In this document: one piece after another, positions 33,100 through 40,706 of the stretch
Position numbering within the stretch: position 1 is the stretch's first letter
Layout of the letters: every line of letters begins with the position of its first letter
Source of the DNA: CAYUKK01 sp964445305
Lineage (GTDB): Bacteria > Acidobacteriota > Aminicenantia > Aminicenantales > UBA8522
DNA length: 64,000 bases
Reading direction: 5' to 3'
Assembly: GCA_964445305.1 (NCBI GenBank)
Contig: CAYUKK010000020.1
Location: 16,416-80,415, forward strand
Notes under the pieces: generated by a model
Seen by the model: only the letters and a program-made list of their open reading frames with translations
What the model was told of the DNA's origin: nothing
Database searches by the model: none
Position numbers and translations under genes: made by a program

Positions 33100-35145
33100 A
33101 TGAACAAAAAAAATTTTCTCATCCCTTTTCTGGCCATAGTTCTGGCTTTTCCCCTTCTTGGCGGCGAAAACCCCAAGCGGGCCCTCCGCTTCGACGACTT
33201 CATCCGCCTCCACAGGCTCTCTGACCCACAGGTCTCGCCCGACGGAAAGTTGATTGCCTTTGTCGTTACGGTCATGGACAGGGAAGCCAACCGGGGAAAT
33301 AGCGACATATGGATAGTTCCCGCCCAGGGTGGCGAAATGCGCCGGATGACGGCCAGCCCCGCCGCTGATTATTTCCCCCGCTGGTCGCCCGACGGCAAGA
33401 AAATCGGCTTTCTCTCCACTCGGTCGGGGACGTCGCAGGTGTGGGTGATTGACGTTTCCGGAGGGGAAGCCAGGCCCCTTACAACCGTGGCTACGGGAGT
33501 TTCGAGCTTCCTCTGGTCGCCCACGGGTCGGCATCTTGCTTTCACTTCCTCTGTCTACCCGGATTGTGCCGACGAGGAATGCAATCGAAAGCGGAAGGAG
33601 GCGGAGGAAAAAAACCCGGTTAAGGCCCGCCTCTATGACCACCTCCTCTACCGCCACTGGAACAGCTGGTGGGACGGCACGCGCAGCCATGTCTTTATCA
33701 TGCCGGCCGAGGGAGGCAAAGCGATAGATTTGACTCCGGGCGATTTCGACACTCCGCCCCTGGCCCTCGGCGGCAACCAGGATTATATGTTTTCTCCCGA
33801 CGGCATGGAAATCTGTTTGGTCCGCAACGAGGACCCAGAACTCAGACTCGGCCTGGGAACGAACAACGACCTCTTCCTGACCTCCGTTGAGGGAGGCGCG
33901 CTGATTCGGATAACAGAAAATCGGGCCAACGATAATCAGCCTGCTTACTCCCCTGATGGCCAGTCCATCGCCTACCGAGCCATGGCCCGGCCAGGTTTTG
34001 AAGCGGATAAGTATGCCCTCATCCTGTTCAACAGAAAAACGCGTCAGCTAACTTCCCTTACTGCTGACCTCGATTATTCAGTCGAGGAAATGGCCTGGGC
34101 ACCGGATGGCTCCTCTCTTTATTTTACGGCCGAAGAAAAAGGCCGAATCGCTCTCTTCCGAATCAGACTGGCGACCAAGGTCAGGGAGAAAATCCTTGAC
34201 GGCCACTTTCTCACCTCCCTTCGCGTCTCGCCCGACGGGAAAAAACTCTACTTTCTTGAACAGAGCCTCCATCAGCCAGCCGAACTCGTTTCCCTGGACC
34301 TGGCTACAAAGCAGCTTAAGCCCTTAACCTCTGTCAACAAGGACCTTCTCGCTGAGCTCGAGTTGCCGCCAGCCGAAGAATTCTGGTTTAAGGGGGCAGG
34401 CGGAGATATGGTCCATGGCTTTCTCCTCAAACCACCCTTCTTCGACGCGGCCAAGAAATACCCCCTCGTCATGCTCATCCACGGTGGTCCTCAATCGGCC
34501 TGGGGGGATAGCTTCCATTACCGCTGGAATGCTCAGATGTTTGCCTCACCGGGGATCGTCGTGGCCATGGTCAATTTCCACGGCAGCACGGGCTACGGAC
34601 AAGCTTTCACGGACTCCATCAGCGGCGACTGGGGAGGAAAGCCCTTTCAGGACATCATGGTTGGTTTGGACTACCTCCTGGCCAACTATAACTTTATCGA
34701 CAGGGACCGCCTGGCTGCTGCCGGCGCTTCCTATGGTGGGTACATGGTCAACTGGATTCTGGGTCAGACAGACAGGTTCCGCTGCCTCGTTTCCCATTCG
34801 GGAGTTTTCGACCTCGTCTCGATGTACGGCTCGACGGAAGAACTCTGGTTTCCAGAATGGGAATTCCGGGGCACTCCCTGGACAAACCCGGATGAATACC
34901 TGAAATGGTCGCCCAGCTCCTACGTCTCCAATTTCAAAACGCCCTGTCTCGTCATCCACAGTGCTAACGACTTCCGCGTTCCTCTTTGCCAGGGGTTACA
35001 GCTATTCACTGCTCTCCAGCGCCAGAATATCCCTTCCCGGTTTCTTTATTTTCCGGATGAGGACCATTTTGTCCAGAAGCCCAGAAACGCAGAGCTGTGG
35101 TGGCAGACCGTGCTCGAATGGCTCAAAGCTTACCTGGAAAAATAG
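33100..35145 (+). CDS. S9 family prolyl-oligopeptidase-type peptidase, exported
   Basis: 681 residues, starting at the ATG behind CAGGGAGGAATC; the frame is open upstream to 33028 but that stretch contains the promoter. A signal peptide (MNKKNFLIPFLAIVLAFPLL) leads to the periplasm. Residues 30-400 form a TolB/DPP-like propeller (QVSPDGKLIAF, RWSPDGKKIGF, MFSPDGMEICL). The alpha/beta hydrolase domain carries Ser about 544 (GASYGGYM), Asp about 623 (HSANDFRVP) and His about 656 (DEDHFVQ). Such enzymes trim short peptides, fitting peptide fermentation. The next gene converges 10 bp away. Confidence 0.92.
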   Translation: MNKKNFLIPFLAIVLAFPLLGGENPKRALRFDDFIRLHRLSDPQVSPDGKLIAFVVTVMDREANRGNSDIWIVPAQGGEMRRMTASPAADYFPRWSPDGKKIGFLSTRSGTSQVWVIDVSGGEARPLTTVATGVSSFLWSPTGRHLAFTSSVYPDCADEECNRKRKEAEEKNPVKARLYDHLLYRHWNSWWDGTRSHVFIMPAEGGKAIDLTPGDFDTPPLALGGNQDYMFSPDGMEICLVRNEDPELRLGLGTNNDLFLTSVEGGALIRITENRANDNQPAYSPDGQSIAYRAMARPGFEADKYALILFNRKTRQLTSLTADLDYSVEEMAWAPDGSSLYFTAEEKGRIALFRIRLATKVREKILDGHFLTSLRVSPDGKKLYFLEQSLHQPAELVSLDLATKQLKPLTSVNKDLLAELELPPAEEFWFKGAGGDMVHGFLLKPPFFDAAKKYPLVMLIHGGPQSAWGDSFHYRWNAQMFASPGIVVAMVNFHGSTGYGQAFTDSISGDWGGKPFQDIMVGLDYLLANYNFIDRDRLAAAGASYGGYMVNWILGQTDRFRCLVSHSGVFDLVSMYGSTEELWFPEWEFRGTPWTNPDEYLKWSPSSYVSNFKTPCLVIHSANDFRVPLCQGLQLFTALQRQNIPSRFLYFPDEDHFVQKPRNAELWWQTVLEWLKAYLEK

Positions 35146-35154
35146 GGTGGGGGC

Positions 35155-36051
35155 TCACTCCTTGAGAGGAAGATTAAGGAGGGCAAGAGGGTCAACCCGG
35201 CTATCCAAAACCTTCGCTCCCCAGTGGAGATGAGGCCCGGTTGACCTCCCGGTGCTGCCGACCAAGCCGATGATATCCCCCTTCTGAACAAGCTTGCCCC
35301 GGCGGACGTTCAGGCTAGAAAAATGGCAGTAATACGTAAAAAGCCCAAGTCCGTGGTCAAGGATAACCGTCTTGCCCGAAAAATAGAGGTCTCGGGCTAA
35401 GACAACGCGACCCGTGTTGGAAGCTCGAACCGGGTCGCCGGCCGAGCCCGAAATATCCACCCCCGAGTGCGTCGATCGCGGCACGTTATTATAAACCCGT
35501 TTCTCACCGAAGTTCGGCGCTATCCGTCCTTCGTGGGGAACGATGAAGGGACCTTGGGCCAACCATCGGGGGGTGAAGGTCTGGTAAATGGTGCGGAGAA
35601 GCTCAGCCTCCCAGGCAATCCTCTCCTGGACTTCAGGGGGCGGGGTCACGTACTTCTCCTCCACCCAGAGCTTTTTCACGGGGAATTCCCTCGGCCGCAC
35701 AGAAAATTCCTGTTTGACCGTCTCCACTTGATTTTCTTTGCCAACGAAGACAACTTCGAGAACGTGCGACCCCGGTGCGATGGCAAGGTCGAGTCCAATG
35801 AGTGCCAGGGGCTCAAAACCTCCCTCGCGAGAACCCAACTCGAAGGTGGCTCGAGCATAACGAACAACGGCTTTCTTTAGCGACGCGGGGTTCTCCAGAC
35901 GAGCCACAAGAATATCCCCGGGCGTGAAGGAAGCAGCCTCAACCTCAAGCCGGGCCCCGAGCGACGACATAACGACGATAGTTTCGCCGGCAGACAAGGA
36001 AATCAAGCCAGTCATCATCGTCATAAAAAAGAGAAAAAACTTTTTTCCCAT
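35155..36051 (-). CDS. M23 (LytM-type) metallopeptidase, exported
   Basis: 298 residues with signal peptide (MGKKFFLFFMTMMTGLISLSAG). An N-terminal beta domain is followed by the zinc peptidase: HSGVDISGSAGDPVRA (His and Asp ligands), HGLGLFTYYCHFSSL, and HLHWGAK at the end. Family members cut peptidoglycan cross-links or act as cofactors in cell separation. The ATG lies 3 bp after the D-aminoacylase stop, so the two form one unit. A catalytic role is supported by the full ligand set. Confidence 0.9.
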   Translation of the reverse strand: MGKKFFLFFMTMMTGLISLSAGETIVVMSSLGARLEVEAASFTPGDILVARLENPASLKKAVVRYARATFELGSREGGFEPLALIGLDLAIAPGSHVLEVVFVGKENQVETVKQEFSVRPREFPVKKLWVEEKYVTPPPEVQERIAWEAELLRTIYQTFTPRWLAQGPFIVPHEGRIAPNFGEKRVYNNVPRSTHSGVDISGSAGDPVRASNTGRVVLARDLYFSGKTVILDHGLGLFTYYCHFSSLNVRRGKLVQKGDIIGLVGSTGRSTGPHLHWGAKVLDSRVDPLALLNLPLKE

Positions 36052-36054
36052 GCT

Positions 36055-37749
36055 CTACACCCTCTTCTTGAGGATTTTCCCAGCGAGACGGCCGGTGTGC
36101 TCGCCGCCGGCGATAGCCACCTGACCGTTGACAAGGACAAACTCGATTCCCTGTGGATATTGGTGAGGCTCCTCCCATGTCGCTCGATCAGCCACTCGGC
36201 TCGGGTCAAAAACTACCAGGTCAGCCACTGCCCCCAACTCGATTGTCCCTCTTTTTCCCAGCCCAAAACGCGATGCCGGGATGGAGGTCATTTTCTTGAT
36301 CATCTCCTCGAGCGAGCAAACTTTCTCCTCCCGCACGTACTTTCCCAGGACTCTCGGAAATGTGCCGTAGTTTCGGGGATGGGGCTTGCCCAAACTCAAG
36401 CGGCCGTAGGGAGCCACGGCGGAGCCATCACAGCCGACACCGACGAGGGGATGGCCGAGAATCTTCTTCAAGTTCTCTTCACTCATCATGAACGCTATCA
36501 TCCCCACCTGGCCTTTCTCCTCAACCAGAAGGTCGCGCATGAAAGCAAAGGCATCCTTGCCGCACGAATCGGCCGCTTCCTTGATTGTTTTGCCTTGAAA
36601 ATGCCTGTTTTTCTCGGAGATGATGGAGCTCAGCAACACTTTTTCCCAGGAGCCGAGTTTTTTCTCCTGCTCGGCGACATAAGCCCTGAGGCTAACTTCC
36701 AGAGACGGGTCCTGGAGACGGTTGAGGAAATCCTCCGTCTTCCCTTCTTTGGCCCACATGGGAAAATAGAAACTGAGACCCGTAGACCCCGCAATGTAGG
36801 GATAGCGGTCCGCGAAGATGTCCATTCCTTCCTGTTTCGCTCTTTCTAAGCGCGCCAACGCTTCGTCGATTTTCGGCCAATTGCGAGGATAGGCCACCTT
36901 CAGATGGGAGACTTGGAGTTTGACCCCACTCGCGCGCGCTGTCGAAATGGATTCGTCGAGAGATTCCAGAAGAAAGTCCCCTTCATCCCTCATGTGGGTG
37001 GCGTAAACACCGTCGAACTCACGGACGACTCGACAGAGAGCCGTTATTTCCTCCGGGCTGGCAAAACTTCCTGGCGCGTATTCCAGGCCGGTAGATAGGC
37101 CAAAAGCGCCGGCCCGGAGATGCTTCCGGACTTCCTCTCTCATTCTGGCCATCTCGTCTTCGGATGGGGGCCTGTTTTCAAACCCCATGACGTCGCCCCG
37201 CAGAGAGCCAAGGCCGAGGAGAGTGGCATAGTTTATCCCCAGTCCGGCCTTCTCCAAGCGCTGGAAAAAGCCGTTCATGTCGCGCCAGTCGAGGTCGACG
37301 TCGTAGACTCTTTTCAAATTCTCCCTTTCCTCCTCCAAAGTGGCTTCCGCGACGGGGAATGGAGAGGAGCCGCAGTTGCCGCTGATAACAGTGGTAATGC
37401 CCTGGTGGATAAGGCTCTCGGCTCGGGGGTTGACCAAGAGGCTCACGTCCGTGTGGTCATGGACATCGATGAAACCCGGACAAACGGCTAAATTTTTAGC
37501 CTGGATAATCTCTTTAGCCCGGTTTTTTCTTACTTTTCCGATAAATACGATCGAATCGCTTATAATTCCGATATCCGCTTCTCGCGGCTCGCCTCCCCGG
37601 CCGTCGTAAACCAGCCCGTTTTCGATGAGGATGTCATAATCTTTTTTCGAAGAACAACCCTTGAGCAAAGGTCCGGTCCCCGCCAATCCTAAGATCGCCA
37701 CTTGCGCTGTTTTCTCAAGAAAAGCTCGCCGGCCAAATCGATGTCTCAT
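36055..37749 (-). CDS. N-acyl-D-amino-acid deacylase (D-aminoacylase), amidohydrolase family
   Basis: 564 residues. The N-terminus has both a Tat motif (GRRAFLEKTAQ) and a lipobox (LLKGCSS), so it should be exported folded and lipid-anchored. The amidohydrolase core shows VCPGFIDVHDHTD (metal His pair), ITTVISGNCGSSPFP with the family Cys, STGLEYAPGSFA, VYATHMRDEG, VSHLKV and GCDGSAVAPYG. It releases acids from N-acyl-D-amino acids, e.g. from cell-wall peptides, which fits its coupling to an M23 peptidase. GGTGGAGGATACAC is the ribosome site. A role with D-amino acid peptides is inference. Confidence 0.88.
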   Translation of the reverse strand: MRHRFGRRAFLEKTAQVAILGLAGTGPLLKGCSSKKDYDILIENGLVYDGRGGEPREADIGIISDSIVFIGKVRKNRAKEIIQAKNLAVCPGFIDVHDHTDVSLLVNPRAESLIHQGITTVISGNCGSSPFPVAEATLEEERENLKRVYDVDLDWRDMNGFFQRLEKAGLGINYATLLGLGSLRGDVMGFENRPPSEDEMARMREEVRKHLRAGAFGLSTGLEYAPGSFASPEEITALCRVVREFDGVYATHMRDEGDFLLESLDESISTARASGVKLQVSHLKVAYPRNWPKIDEALARLERAKQEGMDIFADRYPYIAGSTGLSFYFPMWAKEGKTEDFLNRLQDPSLEVSLRAYVAEQEKKLGSWEKVLLSSIISEKNRHFQGKTIKEAADSCGKDAFAFMRDLLVEEKGQVGMIAFMMSEENLKKILGHPLVGVGCDGSAVAPYGRLSLGKPHPRNYGTFPRVLGKYVREEKVCSLEEMIKKMTSIPASRFGLGKRGTIELGAVADLVVFDPSRVADRATWEEPHQYPQGIEFVLVNGQVAIAGGEHTGRLAGKILKKRV

Positions 37750-37792
37750 GTGTATCCTCCACCAGAGACCTGTCTTGGCATGGATAATGACC

Positions 37793-38617
37793 TCAGAAAT
37801 GATAACTCACGACTAATGACTTATATCCTGGAGAGAGATGGAGGGAAAAACGTGCCCTCGTCTCCTCTTTATCTCTGTTCAGGCGGCATATTTTCCTGGC
37901 GATGAAATATCCGAGAGCTGAGCCGACGAGGACGTCGGACGTCCAGTGCTTATCCTGGACAATCCGAGCCACCCCAACGAGGGAGGCCAGGCTGTAAGCC
38001 AAGATGTCGACAGGGACAGCTTTGGTTTCCTCGGCTATGGCCGTGGCTACAGCGAAAGCGGAAGCGGCGTGGCCGGAGGGGAAGGATGTCCGTCCCGAGG
38101 CGAAAGAAAAGGGACGGAACGTCGAGCTCGATTCACCTGTCGAAGGCCTGGAGCGACCCAGCACAAACTTGGCGCCCCAGATAAAGATCGTCGTCGTCAC
38201 CAGACTCTCCAAACAAAGAAGGGAAGTTCGACGGAGCGAATCCTTCTTTCCCATTTCACCGGTAAGGTAGAGAGCAGCCAGACCGCCCAGCAGAAAGCCG
38301 CCATCCCCGAAAGAGGAAAAAAACGAAGCTCCCTCTTCGACGTCCGGAGTTCGCTTCGCCAAGACCTCTCGGCGGATGTCCGCGTCGAGGGCAAAGCAGA
38401 GAAAAGTCGTCCCGGATAAGGCAGCCACAGTGAGTGCATCGCGTTTCTGCCAGTGAGCTGGCGAGCTCACCACACTCGCCAAGTCTTTTCCGCAACGGAG
38501 AAAGAAATCCTCATTGAGCCTGTTGGCATCGGCCTCTTGTTCCCCTCCCCAGAGGAGCATGACGGAGAAAATGAAAACAAGAAAGCCCATTCTTGCTCTA
38601 TTCGCCCTTTTGGCCAT
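37793..38617 (-). CDS. PAP2-family phosphatase, membrane-associated
   Basis: About 274 residues. The three PAP2 motifs are complete: KFVLGRSRP, SFPSGHA, and ARIVQDKHWTSDVLVG. About four membrane segments surround them; the N-terminal GFLVFIFSVMLLW may be a signal. Members remove phosphate from lipid phosphates such as undecaprenyl-diphosphate, phosphatidic acid or lipid A. The start is uncertain: I use the ATG at 38617, one base past the kdtA stop. A start at 38671 would overlap kdtA by 53 bp. Adjacent kdtA supports a role in lipid A or undecaprenyl phosphate recycling. Confidence 0.82.
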   Translation of the reverse strand: MAKRANRARMGFLVFIFSVMLLWGGEQEADANRLNEDFFLRCGKDLASVVSSPAHWQKRDALTVAALSGTTFLCFALDADIRREVLAKRTPDVEEGASFFSSFGDGGFLLGGLAALYLTGEMGKKDSLRRTSLLCLESLVTTTIFIWGAKFVLGRSRPSTGESSSTFRPFSFASGRTSFPSGHAASAFAVATAIAEETKAVPVDILAYSLASLVGVARIVQDKHWTSDVLVGSALGYFIARKICRLNRDKEETRARFSLHLSPGYKSLVVSYHF

Positions 38618-38618
38618 T

Positions 38619-39911
38619 CTATGTTCGTCCTGGCACCGGGTGATGCTCGGCCATAAAACTTTCGATGACACGGAGAGTTCGCTCCGTCGCCCCCTGTAAC
38701 GATCGGAGAACAGCCCGGCCGCGCTCTCCCATTTCCAGCAGAGCTGGCCCCTCCTCGCCCAGAAAAAGCGCCGTCAACTCCTCTGGCCGGAGGACAAGTC
38801 GAGCCGCTCGCTGACGGAGGAATTCCTCAGCCAAAAAGGCGAAGTTGTCCATGTGCGGTCCGAAGATAATCGGTTTCCCGTAAAAAGCCGGCTCGAGGAG
38901 GTTCTGGCCGCCTCGGGGAACCAGGCTTCCGCCAACGAAAGAGAGGTCGGAAAGATTGTAGAATTGATACAATTCGCCCATGGTATCGAGAATCAGAACA
39001 TCCCAGCTCTTTCCCGACCCAGCGCGGCTCCGGCGTTCAACCTCAAAGCCCCTGTCCCGGGCGAGCCTCTCCACTTCTGGCGCTCGGCCGATATGGCGGG
39101 GGACAAGAATCAACCTCAAGTTCTCTTCTTTCTGCCGCGCCTTCTCGAAGCTCTCCAGCAACACCTCTTCCTCTCCTGGGTGGGTGCTTCCCGCAACGAT
39201 GACCCTCTTCCCTTCGGGAAGACCGATCCGCCGCTTGAGTTCAGCTTTTTCCGCATCACTCAAGGCAGGAAGTTGGACATCGCATTTGAGATTGCCGACG
39301 ACATCGATTCTTTCCCCTGGCACGCCGAGCTTGACCAGCCGCCAGCGGTCAACTTCCGTCTGGACCAAGAACCTGTCCAGCTGGCCGAGAATACGGCGCA
39401 CGAGCGGTTTGGCCAATCGGTACTTCTGGAAAGAACGACCGGACACCCGGCCATTGACCAACAGAACAGTCCTGGCTCTTTTTCTGGCGACCCGGATCAA
39501 ATTGGGCCAGAATTCCGACTCGACGAGGATAAAAAGGTCGGGACGCAGGGCCCGAAAAAACCTGTCCACAGCCGCCCGGAAATCGAGCGGCGCGTAGAAA
39601 ATGGACATGGCACCGACGAGCTTCTCTTCAGCGACCATTAAGCCAGCGCTCGTCAGTGTCGAACAATGGACTTCCCAATCTGGCTGCCTCTTTCGGATTT
39701 CCCGAAAAAGATTCCTTAAGCTCAAAACTTCGCCCACGGAGACGGCGTGAAACCACAAGCATGGCCGGTCTGATTGCCTGGCCTTTAGCCCGAAGCCCAG
39801 CCGAGCCCGGAGATAGAGGCTGGCCCCCCTTCCTTTCTTCCCTTTCCAAAGGTAAAGGGGAGCATAGATGACCAGGGCGAGGAAAAGGAGGATGGCGTAG
39901 AGAACATACAC
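38619..39911 (-). CDS. kdtA: 3-deoxy-D-manno-octulosonic acid (Kdo) transferase
   Basis: Adds Kdo from CMP-Kdo to lipid IVA, at the inner membrane. 430 residues: an N-terminal membrane anchor (MYVLYAILLFLALVIYAPLYLW), the acceptor-side Rossmann domain (LWFHAVSVGEVLS, VESEFWPNLI, NGRVSGRSFQKY), and the GT-B C-terminal part (VIVAGSTHPGEEEVL, VGGSLVPRGGQNLLEPA). These motifs are diagnostic. The start is a GTG at 39911, 9 bp after a -10 box and without Shine-Dalgarno. The presence of kdtA and lpxB here indicates LPS or lipid A. Also called waaA. Confidence 0.94.
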   Translation of the reverse strand: MYVLYAILLFLALVIYAPLYLWKGKKGRGASLYLRARLGFGLKARQSDRPCLWFHAVSVGEVLSLRNLFREIRKRQPDWEVHCSTLTSAGLMVAEEKLVGAMSIFYAPLDFRAAVDRFFRALRPDLFILVESEFWPNLIRVARKRARTVLLVNGRVSGRSFQKYRLAKPLVRRILGQLDRFLVQTEVDRWRLVKLGVPGERIDVVGNLKCDVQLPALSDAEKAELKRRIGLPEGKRVIVAGSTHPGEEEVLLESFEKARQKEENLRLILVPRHIGRAPEVERLARDRGFEVERRSRAGSGKSWDVLILDTMGELYQFYNLSDLSFVGGSLVPRGGQNLLEPAFYGKPIIFGPHMDNFAFLAEEFLRQRAARLVLRPEELTALFLGEEGPALLEMGERGRAVLRSLQGATERTLRVIESFMAEHHPVPGRT

Positions 39912-39920
39912 AGGGTCATG

Positions 39921-39949
39921 ACTATACTAAAATCCGCCCGGAGCTTCAA
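39921..39949 (-). promoter_or_regulatory. Promoter of kdtA
   Basis: Minus strand TTGAAG (39949-39944), 17 bp, TATAGT (39926-39921), then 9 bp to the GTG start. No ribosome site. Confidence 0.6.
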
Positions 39950-39958
39950 GTCGGCGCA

Positions 39959-39987
39959 TTGCCAGAGAAAGAAAAATCTGCTATTCT
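39959..39987 (+). promoter_or_regulatory. Promoter of the small coiled-coil protein gene
   Basis: TTGCCA (39959-39964), 17 bp, TATTCT (39982-39987). It is divergent from the kdtA promoter. It argues against starts at 39959 or 39989 for the downstream gene. Confidence 0.5.
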
Positions 39988-40015
39988 TATGAAAAAAACT
40001 TGGAAAGAATGGAAC

Positions 40016-40195
40016 ATGACGGACGAGAAAAGCGGTGAATCCAGGGCCAAAGCCAATCGGAATAAGAAAATCAACCAGATGACTCTCGAGGAAATCGAAA
40101 GAAAACTCGAGGAAATCAAGACCACGATGGGCGGACATTCCTCTCGGTATGCCCGGGAGCTCTTGCGACGGAGAGAGGTTTTGCTTTCCCGCTAA
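40016..40195 (+). CDS. Small conserved-looking charged protein
   Basis: 59 residues from the ATG at 40016 (MTDEKSGESR). The core KKINQMTLEEIERKLEEIK and the tail YARELLRRREVLL form two charged helices, probably a helical hairpin or coiled coil. I recall similar INxMTLEExExKL small proteins in related bacteria but cannot name a family. The frame is open to 39959, but the promoter overlaps that part. Downstream lies the rpsO leader. Function unknown. Confidence 0.6.
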   Translation: MTDEKSGESRAKANRNKKINQMTLEEIERKLEEIKTTMGGHSSRYARELLRRREVLLSR

Positions 40196-40268
40196 ATTCG
40201 GCCCTATTAGAATTAGTCCTTTGGCGGACACCGGCGCGGAACCCCCAAAATTGCTCCTGGTTAAATCG

Positions 40269-40345
40269 AGAAGGAGGCTCTCGATCAGGCCGACAGGCAG
40301 GGAGAAAAGCTATCTTTCCCTGACGGGAATTTCCTGACTCCAATC
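40269..40345 (+). promoter_or_regulatory. Two hairpins upstream of rpsO, possible leader
   Basis: ATCGAGA-AGGAGGC-TCTCGAT (perfect 7-bp stem, about 40265-40285) and CAGGGAGA...TTTCCCTG (about 40299-40323). If transcription starts upstream, near a TATTAG at about 40208, they belong to a leader of some 200 nt and could be an S15 autoregulation site. If the promoter at 40364 is used, they lie upstream of the mRNA. Confidence 0.35.
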
Positions 40346-40363
40346 TTGAGGCAGAAAAGGTGG

Positions 40364-40392
40364 TTTACAACCCGGGGGAAATCTGATAGACT
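40364..40392 (+). promoter_or_regulatory. Promoter of rpsO-pnp
   Basis: TTTACA (40364-40369), 17 bp, TAGACT (40387-40392). GAAGGAG follows at 40405-40411, 8 bp before the GTG start. Confidence 0.45.
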
Positions 40393-40419
40393 TAGGACTT
40401 GATTGAAGGAGTTAGAGTT

Positions 40420-40686
40420 GTGTTGAGCAAGGAACACAAAACGAAAATCATGGAGAGCCACAGGCACAAGCCCGAGGACACGGGTTCTCCCGAGGTCCAA
40501 ATCGCTCTTCTCAGCGAAAGGATCCGTTTGCTCACCGAGCATCTCATCACGCACAAGAAAGACTTTACTTCTCGGGTCGGGCTGATGAAATTGGTCGGGA
40601 AGCGAAAGAGGCTCCTGGCTTATCTAAAAAGGGAAGACGCTGCCCGCTACGAGAAACTCATCCAGAAGCTTAACCTCCGAAAATAG
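40420..40686 (+). CDS. rpsO: 30S ribosomal protein S15
   Basis: 88 residues from a GTG, which GAAGGAG at 40405 supports; the normal S15 N-terminus [14 protein letters not shown] follows at once. Conserved: [51 protein letters not shown]. It binds the central domain of 16S rRNA early in 30S assembly. pnp follows after 20 bp, the widespread rpsO-pnp order, so both share an mRNA. Confidence 0.96.
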   Translation: MLSKEHKTKIMESHRHKPEDTGSPEVQIALLSERIRLLTEHLITHKKDFTSRVGLMKLVGKRKRLLAYLKREDAARYEKLIQKLNLRK

Positions 40687-40706
40687 ACAACTCGACAGGG
40701 AAGACC

